From contig NZ_KB904182.1 of the NCBI RefSeq assembly GCF_000380025.1, positions 41,773 to 105,772 of the forward strand: a DNA stretch of 64,000 nucleotides, read 5' to 3'. Below the pieces are notes generated by a model, which did no database searches, was not told the DNA's origin, and worked only from the letters and a program-made list of their open reading frames with translations. Shown piece by piece: positions 44,504 to 51,493 of the stretch. The translations under genes and the position numbers were made by a program. How positions within the stretch are numbered: position 1 is the stretch's first letter; every line of letters starts with the position of its first letter. The DNA is from Streptococcus entericus DSM 14446 (GTDB lineage: Bacteria > Bacillota > Bacilli > Lactobacillales > Streptococcaceae).

Positions 44504-44689
44504 TCACACCTCCAAGCTGTCCAAATCAACCACCAGACCCCGACCATCGTCCAAGTCCTGCTCTAACTGCCAAGCCAACTGACCAAGCGCATCCCCAAAG
44601 CGCAACTTGTCTCTGCTGGATAGATTGCTCTCCTTGAGACACTTGAACACAAAATCAATCGCTTGTTTGAGTAAAAATTGCTTAATCAC
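44504..44689 (-). CDS. Phage hypothetical protein (61 aa), GTG start
   Basis: GTG at 44689 follows AGGAG by seven bases and overlaps the previous stop. The protein is helical (IKQFLLKQAIDFVFKCLKE, KLRFGDALGQLAWQLEQDL) with an acidic end. Not recognised. Confidence 0.6.
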   Translation of the reverse strand: MIKQFLLKQAIDFVFKCLKESNLSSRDKLRFGDALGQLAWQLEQDLDDGRGLVVDLDSLEV

Positions 44690-45020
44690 CGTAATACTCC
44701 TTTCCTGCAATAGCGGTTCTGAACATCCGCTCCAAACGCTGACTATTGGCTAAATAGCTGTCTTTTAATCTTACCGCCTGCCTATCCAGCTCATGCACGC
44801 GATCCACCGACTGAAAAGCCAGATGAACTGCCAACATCGAAACCAGTATCGACAGCCCGCAAATCACCAACAAACCACCGATAAGTGTCTCCTGTCGCCT
44901 AGTCGTCTTTTCTAACAATTTCAGACGATAGTCGACCTCCTTTTGGTTCGACTCAACCGCCCTGACAGACTTCTCCAGCCTCGTCAGCCGTGACGGCGTG
45001 TTAACTTCATTTTTTTTCAT
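44682..45020 (-). CDS. Phage membrane protein with coiled coil (112 aa)
   Basis: An N-terminal coiled coil (LEKSVRAVESNQKEVDYRL), one transmembrane helix at about 47-70 (LIGGLLVICGLSILVSMLAV) and a basic C-terminal part. Type II-like membrane protein of unknown role in the early region. Confidence 0.6.
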   Translation of the reverse strand: MKKNEVNTPSRLTRLEKSVRAVESNQKEVDYRLKLLEKTTRRQETLIGGLLVICGLSILVSMLAVHLAFQSVDRVHELDRQAVRLKDSYLANSQRLERMFRTAIAGKEYYGD

Positions 45021-45039
45021 TTCTCTTCCTTTATTTTTC

Positions 45040-45056
45040 GACCTTGTCCAGAAGTC
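45040..45056. repeat. 17-bp repeat, copy 1
   Basis: GACCTTGTCCAGAAGTC occurs here, touching the stop of the excisionase-like gene, and again identically at 51586-51602 before the integrase. The two copies bracket the immunity/early region. See the finding. Confidence 0.7.
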
Positions 45057-45317
45057 TTAATTTTTATCAGCTAGCCAGTTCAAAACCGCCAGCTTTTTCC
45101 ATTTCTTTCCAGGAAGCTCTTTAGGAAAACCCAGAGCCTCATATTCGTGCTGATAAGCTCTGAAGGTTTCAGGGCTCATGTTTAATTTCTCGGCAACTTC
45201 TTTCAAATTATAGACGTCTGCCTCAAGTTCCATCAGCCGAAGCTGAACCAGTTTATCAAGAGTTTCAAGGATAACCCCCTTTAACCACTCAATAAAACCA
45301 TCAAAAACCTTTTCCAT
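45057..45317 (-). CDS. Excisionase-like / DUF771 HTH protein
   Basis: An 86-residue protein with a helical N-terminus and a MerR/excisionase-like C-terminal segment: YNLKEVAEKLNMSPETFRAYQHEYEALGFP (in parts). DUF771-type proteins are common in streptococcal phage early operons and may serve as Xis or recombination directionality factors; not proven here. Upstream region carries the antisense RNA candidate B. Confidence 0.6.
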   Translation of the reverse strand: MEKVFDGFIEWLKGVILETLDKLVQLRLMELEADVYNLKEVAEKLNMSPETFRAYQHEYEALGFPKELPGKKWKKLAVLNWLADKN

Positions 45318-45332
45318 TTTAGCCTCCTGTGG

Positions 45333-45386
45333 TATAATCTAAGTAAGTATTTTTAGTTAGCGACTGTTCCCACAGTCGTTTTTTTT
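45333..45386 (+). ncRNA. Candidate ~40-nt plus-strand RNA (copy B)
   Basis: Extended -10 TGG-TATAAT (45333-45338) overlaps the opposite-strand SD of the DUF771-like gene; CGACTGT-TCCC-ACAGTCG (45361-45378) then eight Ts ends it. Same layout as 32580-32632. Confidence 0.4.
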
Positions 45387-45391
45387 GTGCA

Positions 45392-45715
45392 CTAGGCATA
45401 ACCTGCCGTTTTTGCAAACACACTCCATTCATTTCGACGAGTATGTCCGCAAACATAAATAGTACCAGACAAACCATCAGTGACAACGACATATAAACAA
45501 TCGTTTGGTGGGATATCGTCTTTATTCTTATCGTACAAATCAGATAGTCTGATATCGCATTCCGTCTGCACATCTAGTTTTGTCAGATTTCCAAAGACAA
45601 TATCGCCACGAAATACAGTCACGATCTCTCCACAAATACGTGTATCAGCACTGACTATACTTCCTAAGACAACTGGATTGTATCCGCATGGAATTCCTCG
45701 CAAGTTTTCGTCCAT
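45392..45715 (-). CDS. Phage hypothetical protein (107 aa)
   Basis: A 107-residue beta-rich protein (NPVVLGSIVSADTRICGE, VFRGDIVFGNLTKLDVQ, YVVVTDGLSGTIYVCG). ATG at 45715 has AAGGAGGAGAA upstream. Not recognised. Confidence 0.6.
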   Translation of the reverse strand: MDENLRGIPCGYNPVVLGSIVSADTRICGEIVTVFRGDIVFGNLTKLDVQTECDIRLSDLYDKNKDDIPPNDCLYVVVTDGLSGTIYVCGHTRRNEWSVFAKTAGYA

Positions 45716-45726
45716 TTCTCCTCCTT

Positions 45727-45912
45727 TCATCTAAATTCGTCTAGGCTGATGTCTAATGCATCAGCGAGCTTGACCATATTCGCCCAGGACAGTGATTTAA
45801 TTTTGCCCCTTTTCAGATCAGCGAAATGACTCTTGTTAATTCCTGAACGGATTGCCAACCGATTCATATTCAACTGGCGCTCTTCCATTAGTTGAGATAA
45901 CTTTTCCCACAT
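45727..45912 (-). CDS. Xre-family HTH regulator (immunity-side switch 2)
   Basis: A 61-residue protein that is one HTH_3 domain: MNRLAIRSGINKSHFADLKRGKIKSLSW and VKLADALDISLDEFR (in parts). It has no SD and starts at the edge of a palindromic operator region, so it may be leaderless. Divergent from a plus-strand gene at 46060, with a perfect 13-bp inverted repeat between them, suggesting autoregulation. Confidence 0.75.
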   Translation of the reverse strand: MWEKLSQLMEERQLNMNRLAIRSGINKSHFADLKRGKIKSLSWANMVKLADALDISLDEFR

Positions 45913-45919
45913 ATATATC

Positions 45920-45993
45920 AAAAACACAACATCTAGTGCTTATAAAGTTTTCCACAACCACATGTTGTGTTTTTCTAACCTTTCTGATATAAT
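45920..45993. promoter_or_regulatory. Divergent operator/promoter region
   Basis: AAAAACACAACAT (45920-45932) and its exact complement ATGTTGTGTTTTT (45962-45974) flank the start of the Xre gene; the right arm contains the -35 TTGTGT (45965-45970) of a plus promoter with 17-base spacer and TATAAT (45988-45993). Binding of the HTH protein would cover both directions. Confidence 0.7.
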
Positions 45994-46059
45994 AGCTTTG
46001 TGAGTAAACCTTTACACTCTTTATTCACACAAAAATCAACACGGAAAGGAGGTGATTAT

Positions 46060-46308
46060 ATGAATATAGAAGAACAAAATTTACAACATGTGTATGTATC
46101 GCCAAGCGACCATCCTCAAGGTTATCAATTTATTCCCAAAGGTAATCTAGTCTATAAGTTTGTAAACAGTTCAGACCGATTATATTTTCAAAGATTTTAT
46201 ATTTTTGATGACGGAACAATTGTTTTAGATGAGGTTTCGCAAGGTCAAATTACTATTAAATCTAATAATGAGTTCACAGTTGAAGGTGATTTTATTAGAT
46301 TTGTTTAG
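46060..46308 (+). CDS. Plus-strand phage protein, unknown (82 aa)
   Basis: An 82-residue protein with perfect AAGGAGGTGATTAT before the ATG; beta-rich (YQFIPKGNLVYKFVNSSD, FYIFDDGTIVLDEVSQGQ). It has its own consensus promoter divergent from the Xre gene and ends tail-to-tail with a small minus gene. Possible regulated effector or partner of the HTH protein; not recognised. Confidence 0.6.
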   Translation: MNIEEQNLQHVYVSPSDHPQGYQFIPKGNLVYKFVNSSDRLYFQRFYIFDDGTIVLDEVSQGQITIKSNNEFTVEGDFIRFV

Positions 46309-46414
46309 TTGAGTCTATTTGTTCTTTAGTCCAATTCCCAAGGACTATTTTTCCTGAATCTACTGTTACCGCAGTAGGTTCTTTTTGTCTATACGGATAC
46401 CGTTTAGGTCTCAT
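46295..46414 (-). CDS. Small phage protein, unknown (39 aa)
   Basis: A 39-residue frame preceded by GGAGGTGAGGGG: MRPKRYPYRQKEP then VTVDSGKIVLGNWTKEQID. Overlaps the end of the plus-strand gene by 14 bases. It shares an unusual SD block with two other genes nearby. Function unknown. Confidence 0.55.
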   Translation of the reverse strand: MRPKRYPYRQKEPTAVTVDSGKIVLGNWTKEQIDSTKQI

Positions 46415-46429
46415 CCCCTCACCTCCTTC

Positions 46430-47188
46430 CTATGCCACTTCCTCGACCAGCAACTTCTCCATAAAGTAAACCTGGCCCTTGCCCGTCATCTTCGGTGTTT
46501 TGCTGATGGTGATATGTCCGTCCGAATGATTGATGGTCGTCTCCTTGATTTCAAACAACCCCATATCCATACTTCGTTGAGTTGGCATATTCCAACTATT
46601 ACCCTTTCGGTTGATTAAAAAACCATGTTCCCGCAACCAAGCAAACAGACGGTTCTGACCGATGTTCTTGCCGTTCTGACGGAGCAGTTTGGCAAAGTCA
46701 CCAATCAAGATAGAGGTCTGGCTGGCTGAGACGGCGTTGGCAAACAGAACCTGAGGTTTTTGTTTTTCCAATTTAGCCTCAAGCGATTTGACTTGATCAG
46801 TTAGACTTTGCAAAAAATCTCCTAGAGCTTTAGGGTTGCTGACCAATTCAACTGCCTTGTAATCCGTAACGTAAGCACCTTGCTTGCGAATTGTTGGCAA
46901 AACCTCTGCGGTGACCCAATCCGCAAACTTTTCTGCTTCTGGCTTCCGAGACTGGAAAACCAGTTTGTAGAAGTTAGCTTCGTTGATAAAGTTTGCTTGT
47001 TGAGTTCCGCCATTAGTAAGGAGGTCGGTAGTAGCTACCCCCTTTGGATTTAATCGAGAAACCACGTCTTTGTGATTTTTAATATCCAAGATGTGACAAC
47101 AATCTTTGAGATTGAAGTAGACCTCGCCGTTAATATCAGCTGTTCTAATTTGACCAAATTGGTCATTTTTGAAAATTTGTAATTCCAT
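46430..47188 (-). CDS. Phage antirepressor (Bro-N + ANT/KilAC)
   Basis: A 252-residue protein: N-terminal Bro-N (NGEVYFNLKDCCHILDI, FINEANFYKLVFQSRKPEAE, WVTAEVLPTIRKQGAYV) and C-terminal ANT/KilAC domain (LFAWLREHGFLINRKGNSWN). Antirepressors bind repressor or DNA to promote lytic growth. ATG at 47188 follows GGAGG. Confidence 0.88.
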   Translation of the reverse strand: MELQIFKNDQFGQIRTADINGEVYFNLKDCCHILDIKNHKDVVSRLNPKGVATTDLLTNGGTQQANFINEANFYKLVFQSRKPEAEKFADWVTAEVLPTIRKQGAYVTDYKAVELVSNPKALGDFLQSLTDQVKSLEAKLEKQKPQVLFANAVSASQTSILIGDFAKLLRQNGKNIGQNRLFAWLREHGFLINRKGNSWNMPTQRSMDMGLFEIKETTINHSDGHITISKTPKMTGKGQVYFMEKLLVEEVA

Positions 47189-47189
47189 A

Positions 47190-47390
47190 TTATACCTCCG
47201 TATCAATTTCTAGTTTATAGACCGTCTTTCTCTTACCGTCTGATGTCTCGGTAACAATTCGGGTCAAAGTCATATCCTGCTTGTCCTTAGGGTAAAGAAT
47301 CCCATACATAACGACCCACATGAACAGTTCGCCCCATATCTGCTTTTCTTTCGGAAGCGAGGTAAGCAAAGAGGATATTTTATGTTCCAC
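47190..47390 (-). CDS. Phage hypothetical protein (66 aa)
   Basis: A 66-residue protein with aromatic N-terminal half (IWGELFMWVVMYGILYP) and a basic beta-like end (TSDGKRKTVYKLEID). Start taken at the GTG preceded by GAAAGGGGGTGAGGGGA; a GTG three codons upstream is also possible. Unknown role. Confidence 0.5.
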   Translation of the reverse strand: MEHKISSLLTSLPKEKQIWGELFMWVVMYGILYPKDKQDMTLTRIVTETSDGKRKTVYKLEIDTEV

Positions 47391-47476
47391 TCCCCTCACC
47401 CCCTTTCTTCGACCATTTCGGAAAATGGCAGAGCTATTAAAAATATGTTATACTGAAATAAAAACGTGAGGTTCGC

Positions 47477-47863
47477 ATGCTAGACTATTTTGTCATTTAT
47501 AAGTGTATTTTAGAGGTTATCCATGACGAGCGTATCAACGATGCCTTCCAACTGTTTGAATTCTTATCTGAAAAAGAAGAACTTTTCCAAATGAGAGAAA
47601 CTTTTCCAAAACAACTGATGGTTGAGGCAACCCTTGAAGTTCTTGATAATCTTATTGATGATGGTCTAGTTATCGCAAAACGTTATCCAACAGTTGACGG
47701 GACGTTGTACCAAATCAATAGGATATCAACGGCTGGACATTCTTACCTACGAGCTTTAGAAAACTCTGATACAAAAACAAAAGCAAAGGAATTTCTAAAG
47801 TCAGAAGGTTTGCCATTCACCCCAAGCAGTATCTCAAAAGCAATAGCTAATTTACTCTGGTAA
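47477..47863 (+). CDS. Plus-strand YjcQ/DUF2513-like protein
   Basis: A 128-residue protein with a winged-helix-like start (YKCILEVIHDERINDAF, VLDNLIDDGLVIAKRY) and a STAGHSYLRALEN segment similar to YjcQ/DUF2513 proteins. An extended -10 (TGT-TATACT, 47449-47454) precedes it. Oriented against the leftward early operon, so probably expressed in the lysogen. The SD is weak. Confidence 0.55.
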   Translation: MLDYFVIYKCILEVIHDERINDAFQLFEFLSEKEELFQMRETFPKQLMVEATLEVLDNLIDDGLVIAKRYPTVDGTLYQINRISTAGHSYLRALENSDTKTKAKEFLKSEGLPFTPSSISKAIANLLW

Positions 47864-48052
47864 ATTATCGTCGAACTTGTAAACCTCTACAGGTTCTTTT
47901 TGTTTATGAATCCTTAAATAGTCGCTAATCGCGATAGTAATCGTGACTTGCATGCTATCTTGATCTACTTTTACAGAGTCCTTAATAACATAAGGGACTC
48001 GGTAATCATTAATAAAAAGTGCATTATCATACTCTGTAATTGAATTTTTCAT
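47852..48052 (-). CDS. Phage hypothetical protein (66 aa)
   Basis: A 66-residue beta-rich protein (DNALFINDYRVPYVIKDSV, MQVTITIAISDYL), strong AGGAGGAAGA site. Overlaps the end of the plus-strand gene by 12 bases. Not recognised. Confidence 0.55.
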   Translation of the reverse strand: MKNSITEYDNALFINDYRVPYVIKDSVKVDQDSMQVTITIAISDYLRIHKQKEPVEVYKFDDNLPE

Positions 48053-48088
48053 TCTTCCTCCTTCCTACCCGCTGGTTGCGGGGATATC

Positions 48089-48107
48089 AAAACGGTTAAA
48101 CCGTGTT
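48089..48107. promoter_or_regulatory. Repressor operator over the Cro-like gene stop
   Basis: AAAACGGTTAAACCGTGTT matches the operator at 49607-49625 in 18 of 19 positions. Its centre contains the TAA stop (minus strand) of the Cro-like gene, an unusual place for an operator. Confidence 0.7.
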
Positions 48108-48299
48108 GTTTGGTAGAAAGTTAATGTCAGCGTAACTGACATTGTATAACTCTTCTAACTTCTTTATTTCAGAGACATCAGGAAACGATTTACCGTTTTC
48201 CCATTTGCTCAATGTAGAAGTAGCAATATCTAACTTTTGAGCAACTTCTTCTTGTGTCATTTTCGTCCCTGCTCGAAGCATTCTCAAAGTCAACTTCAA
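48096..48299 (-). CDS. Cro-like Xre regulator, TTG start
   Basis: A 67-residue HTH protein: LRMLRAGTKMTQEEVAQKLDIATSTLSKWENGKSF (parts) and YNVSYADINFLPNNTV. Starts with TTG after GAAAGGGGGTGAGGGGA. Likely Cro-type control of the early genes; sits downstream of PR with a plus-strand gene (DUF4145) in between. Confidence 0.8.
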   Translation of the reverse strand: MKLTLRMLRAGTKMTQEEVAQKLDIATSTLSKWENGKSFPDVSEIKKLEELYNVSYADINFLPNNTV

Positions 48300-48356
48300 A
48301 TCCCCTCACCCCCTTTCTATGTGATATAATGAAAATAAAATGATTGGAGAAATCTT

Positions 48357-49040
48357 ATGGATAAAAATAATTTGCGTTGCCCATTCTGCCAGCAAGGTGC
48401 AACTGAAACCTATGGAACCTACAAGGAAGAGAGTTTATCCTTCCGACAAGGAAAGGCTATGAAAATCAATGACACTGTAAGCAACGGTGATGATGAAATC
48501 CTAGTTCAATTCTTTGCTTGTCCAAATGCAGACTGCCACAAAATTTCCATCGATATTCAAGGTGTTGGGAAACAATTCCCAGACAAAGGCATCAGCTTCT
48601 ACCCGCTTTCCGAAGCTATCCAGTTCCCAGATTACGTCCCCCAAGTTATTCTTGAGGACTATAACGAAGCCTGCGCCATCTTAAACCTTAGTCCCAAAGC
48701 CTCAGCAACCCTGTCACGGCGTTGCTTACAAGGCATGATTAGAGACTTCTGGGGTGTCACAGGAAAAAGTCTTTTTGACGAAATCAAGTTGATTGAGGAC
48801 AAAGTCGATGTAACCACCAGAAAAGTCCTTGATGCCCTCCGCCAACTCGGAAACATTGGGGCTCATCCAGAAAAAGATGTCAATCTGATTGTTGATATTC
48901 AACCAGGAGAAGCGCTAAAACTGATTCGCTTCATCGAAGTATTGATTAAAGGCTGGTATGTTGAACGTGCAGAAAAAGAAGCACTTCTCCAAAATATCCT
49001 CACAATCAACGACGATAAGCAATTACTCAGACGAAAATAG
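48357..49040 (+). CDS. DUF4145 protein with zinc ribbon and HEPN-like helices
   Basis: A 227-residue DUF4145 protein: N-terminal zinc ribbon (CPFC at 8-11 and CPNADC), then helices with LSRRCLQGMIRDFWG and LRQLGNIGAHPEKD, the R..GN..AH signature of HEPN-like DUF4145 domains. DUF4145 is common in anti-phage defence loci and in restriction operons. It has its own extended -10 promoter (TGA-TATAAT, 48325-48330) and good SD, and runs against the early operon, so it is likely expressed in the lysogen as a defence or exclusion gene (inference). Confidence 0.75.
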   Translation: MDKNNLRCPFCQQGATETYGTYKEESLSFRQGKAMKINDTVSNGDDEILVQFFACPNADCHKISIDIQGVGKQFPDKGISFYPLSEAIQFPDYVPQVILEDYNEACAILNLSPKASATLSRRCLQGMIRDFWGVTGKSLFDEIKLIEDKVDVTTRKVLDALRQLGNIGAHPEKDVNLIVDIQPGEALKLIRFIEVLIKGWYVERAEKEALLQNILTINDDKQLLRRK

Positions 49041-49238
49041 CAGACTACTTTGCATGCGAAGATACTCACGCCAAGGGTCAATTTCGTAAATCAATTCATG
49101 GTCAAAATTAAAATACTGCTCAACTGTCCGTCCTGGATCTTCTGGGGTTCCTGCCCCACGAAAAACAGAAATTTTAACCAGCTTGACCACTTCGCTGTCG
49201 ACTGTTTGTTGAATGCTACCGCTAGTTTCTTGAGTCAT
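49023..49238 (-). CDS. Phage hypothetical protein (71 aa)
   Basis: A 71-residue protein (TVDSEVVKLVKISVFRGAG, GRTVEQYFNFDHELIYEIDP, WREYLRMQSSLLF) with GGAAGGAGAATAAGTT. Third leftward gene from PR. Not recognised. Confidence 0.55.
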   Translation of the reverse strand: MTQETSGSIQQTVDSEVVKLVKISVFRGAGTPEDPGRTVEQYFNFDHELIYEIDPWREYLRMQSSLLFSSE

Positions 49239-49253
49239 AACTTATTCTCCTTC

Positions 49254-49349
49254 CTACCTCTTTTTGGACTTTTTCTTATATTTCACAATCTGTCTGGTCA
49301 CAAAAGATACCACCAAAAGACCACCTAACACTAAGACGACTTTTTCCAT
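49254..49349 (-). CDS. Small membrane protein (31 aa)
   Basis: A 31-residue protein: one membrane helix (KVVLVLGGLLVVSFV) then a basic tail (RQIVKYKKKSKKR). SD is weak. A longer frame from an upstream GTG would overlap the previous gene. Toxin-like small membrane peptides and phage regulators both fit. Confidence 0.45.
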   Translation of the reverse strand: MEKVVLVLGGLLVVSFVTRQIVKYKKKSKKR

Positions 49350-49413
49350 CTTGCTTTCTTGGGCAGATGATGATACACTAAAGATAAGAGGTTGGGGCTT
49401 TCGCCCCTTGCTC

Positions 49414-49551
49414 TTACTTTTTGTTGTGCAAGTTCCGCCTGTGCTCAAGCACTTGTTTGTGCCATAAGCGGGCTTCTCTTGCTAAGCCTAGGACGATGAT
49501 TGGAAGTGTGAGTTCCTTATCGACTAGGCTTTTTATGATGTGTTCCATCAT
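49414..49551 (-). CDS. First leftward early gene (45 aa)
   Basis: A 45-residue basic helical protein (IIKSLVDKELTLPIIVLGL, REARLWHKQVLEHRRNLHN), start ATG at 49551, eight bases after GGAGG. It is the first ORF after the PR promoter. A GGGGC-TTTC-GCCCC hairpin with extra pairing lies at its 3' end (about 49386-49416), perhaps an attenuator. Unknown function. Confidence 0.6.
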   Translation of the reverse strand: MMEHIIKSLVDKELTLPIIVLGLAREARLWHKQVLEHRRNLHNKK

Positions 49552-49601
49552 CCGCCTTTCCTCCTTCTTTTTGTTAAGGTCTTTATCAACCTTACGAGAC
49601 T

Positions 49602-49630
49602 ATTATAACACGGTTTAACCGTGTTGTCAA
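49602..49630 (-). promoter_or_regulatory. PR-type promoter with operator filling the spacer
   Basis: Minus strand: TTGACA (49625-49630), 17-base spacer, TATAAT (49602-49607): full consensus. The spacer is the palindrome AACACGGTT-T-AACCGTGTT (49607-49625), so repressor binding would directly exclude polymerase. Confidence 0.9.
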
Positions 49631-49668
49631 CACAAAAACCCCGATTTTTTTATTTTTTTTATTTTTAT

Positions 49669-49698
49669 TTGACAAAAACACGGTTTTCCCGTTATACT
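49669..49698 (+). promoter_or_regulatory. cI promoter with half-conserved operator
   Basis: TTGACA (49669-49674), 18-base spacer, TATACT (49693-49698). The spacer holds AACACGGTTTTCCCGTT, an imperfect copy of the PR operator (right half altered), allowing weaker binding and so autoregulation. Confidence 0.8.
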
Positions 49699-49724
49699 AT
49701 AAATGTAGAGAACGGAGGTAACTT

Positions 49725-50540
49725 ATGACTAGTTCACTCGGAAATAAAGAAATTATGGCAACTAATATCAGAAGACACCTTAACAAATTAGGGATGAATG
49801 TCAAAGATTTTGCCACAACAATGAACTTCAAATATACAACTGTCCTCGACTGGGTCAATGCAAAAACCTACCCTCGAATTGACAAAATAGAAATGATGGC
49901 CAATTTCTTCAAGGTGGAAAAGTCTGACCTCGTGGAGGTGTATTCTCCTAAAACCAAAACCTCCCCAGGTTCACAGACGCCCACAGACGAACTCACAGCG
50001 ACGATTATAGAGACAGTGAGGGAATTATCCCCAGAGGGTAAAAAAAGCGTCCTAGGCTACGCTAGAGAGGTTCTAGAACGTGAGGAGGACGAGGCAACAC
50101 TCGCAGAGCAACTGCTCTTCACAGTCTACTACACGTCTGCCGCCAAAGCAGGACCCACAGGCTTCTCTTACGATGACTACGACAACGACAAGTACGTCTA
50201 CACCGATGAAGAGCCACCCCGCTACGATATCGCCACCATGGTTGATGGCTGGTCTATGGCACCAGACTATGACGACAGCGACATCCTCTACCTCAGAGAC
50301 TACGGCACTAGCCACTACAACGGTCAAGAGTGCGTCGTCGTCGTCGATGATAAGAACTACTTCAAAAAAGTCTACACCACCGATGAGGGGCTACTTCTGG
50401 TCTCCATCAACGAAGACAAAGACCAGTTCCCAGACTTTACCATCCCCTTCCCACCAAGCGAAGACACCCACATCAAAATCTTTGAGGTAGTCGGCAGCTT
50501 CACACCGGTGGAGGGGCAACATGATCCAGGAAGAGTTTAG
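49725..50540 (+). CDS. CI-like repressor (Xre HTH + S24 LexA-type protease)
   Basis: A 271-residue repressor. Residues ~10-70: HTH (IRRHLNKLGMNVKDFATTM, YTTVLDWVNAKTYPRIDKI in parts). Residues ~140-265: S24/LexA-like domain with an Ala-Gly cleavage site in SAAKAGPTG, catalytic Ser in VDGWSMAPDY and Lys in VVDDKNYFKKVY. RecA-stimulated self-cleavage would induce the prophage. Strong GGAGGTAACTT site. Controls PR and its own promoter. Confidence 0.93.
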   Translation: MTSSLGNKEIMATNIRRHLNKLGMNVKDFATTMNFKYTTVLDWVNAKTYPRIDKIEMMANFFKVEKSDLVEVYSPKTKTSPGSQTPTDELTATIIETVRELSPEGKKSVLGYAREVLEREEDEATLAEQLLFTVYYTSAAKAGPTGFSYDDYDNDKYVYTDEEPPRYDIATMVDGWSMAPDYDDSDILYLRDYGTSHYNGQECVVVVDDKNYFKKVYTTDEGLLLVSINEDKDQFPDFTIPFPPSEDTHIKIFEVVGSFTPVEGQHDPGRV

Positions 50541-50572
50541 GAATATAGTTGGTTTATAGTAAAGGAGTAAAT

Positions 50573-51001
50573 ATGGTTAGTATCCCGCTAAAACAAAATC
50601 TATTCAAAGAGAAAATGACTGCTCTAAAAATTGTAAATACAGGCAATGGTCAGCTGTTAAGTACTATCAACAATTTTGATTTCTATCCTGGCTCTGTATC
50701 TTTAGTGGCTTTCTTAGATTTTTTTAATTTACGACCTGATACCAATTACATACTATCTGTTTCAGCACATTTCCCAGATGGTACAAACTATCCAGTCCAC
50801 GCCACGAGAGTAAATATTGCAAACCAAGATTTTGTCTTACTGAAAGATGGATATGGAAAAGCTACAGGAAATTTTGATTTCAATTTTACAATTCAGGCTC
50901 CAAGTGACTTCTTGTTTTTATTTGTATTGCTAGATGAAAATGGTAAAGAAGTTGACACAGCATATAGCTATCATCATTTTGGCTTATGGGAGATGATATG
51001 A
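50573..51001 (+). CDS. Lysogenic accessory protein, unknown (142 aa)
   Basis: A 142-residue beta-rich protein (MTALKIVNTGNGQLLSTINN, SVSLVAFLDFFNLRPDTNYI, LFLFVLLDENGKEVDT), downstream of CI with AAAGGAG and no promoter of its own, so co-expressed with CI. Ig-like secondary-structure pattern. Likely a lysogenic conversion or exclusion gene by location; not recognised. Confidence 0.55.
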   Translation: MVSIPLKQNLFKEKMTALKIVNTGNGQLLSTINNFDFYPGSVSLVAFLDFFNLRPDTNYILSVSAHFPDGTNYPVHATRVNIANQDFVLLKDGYGKATGNFDFNFTIQAPSDFLFLFVLLDENGKEVDTAYSYHHFGLWEMI

Positions 51002-51444
51002 TGGAAGCACAGGACAATTTTAAAAGCAAGCCTACAAATATTGCGTATTTAAATAATGCAAAAGCAGAAACAAAAGCACCCCCGTCACACATTAATGGTA
51101 TAATAGAATCAAGAAAACAACAGGAGGAATCTATTATGTCACAGGAAACATACACTAAATCTGAAATAGATTTGAAATTTGACAAAATCAGTACGGATGT
51201 TCAGCATAGCTCGGAAAAATCGGATTTAAAATTTGACGCATTGACCAAACAAGTTGATTTAAAATTTGATAATTTTGAAAATAAGTTAGAGAATTTATTT
51301 GCTAATCTTAAAGTTGATTTAGCCAATGAAAAAATAGAATCTCTAGAACAAGCTCGTAAAGATAAGAGAGAGCTTATTTTATGGTCTATAGGAACAGCAG
51401 TTGCTATTTTAGGAATACTCATTCCTTTAATTTTGAACAAATAA
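50998..51444 (+). CDS. Tail-anchored coiled-coil protein with LKFD repeats
   Basis: Contains three copies of xxDLKFDxx (SEIDLKFDKI, EKSDLKFDAL, KQVDLKFDNF), a coiled coil, and a single C-terminal membrane helix (LILWSIGTAVAILGILIPLIL). Two starts are possible: ATG at 50998, overlapping the previous stop, or ATG at 51136 (102 aa) with a perfect GGAGGAATCTATT and its own extended -10 (TGG-TATAAT near 51097). The second gives a compact tail-anchored protein. May act at the membrane in superinfection immunity. Confidence 0.6.
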   Translation: MMEAQDNFKSKPTNIAYLNNAKAETKAPPSHINGIIESRKQQEESIMSQETYTKSEIDLKFDKISTDVQHSSEKSDLKFDALTKQVDLKFDNFENKLENLFANLKVDLANEKIESLEQARKDKRELILWSIGTAVAILGILIPLILNK

Positions 51445-51493
51445 AAAAACCCACCACTCTCCCCGACCAAAGTTTGAGTGATGGACTTAGCCT

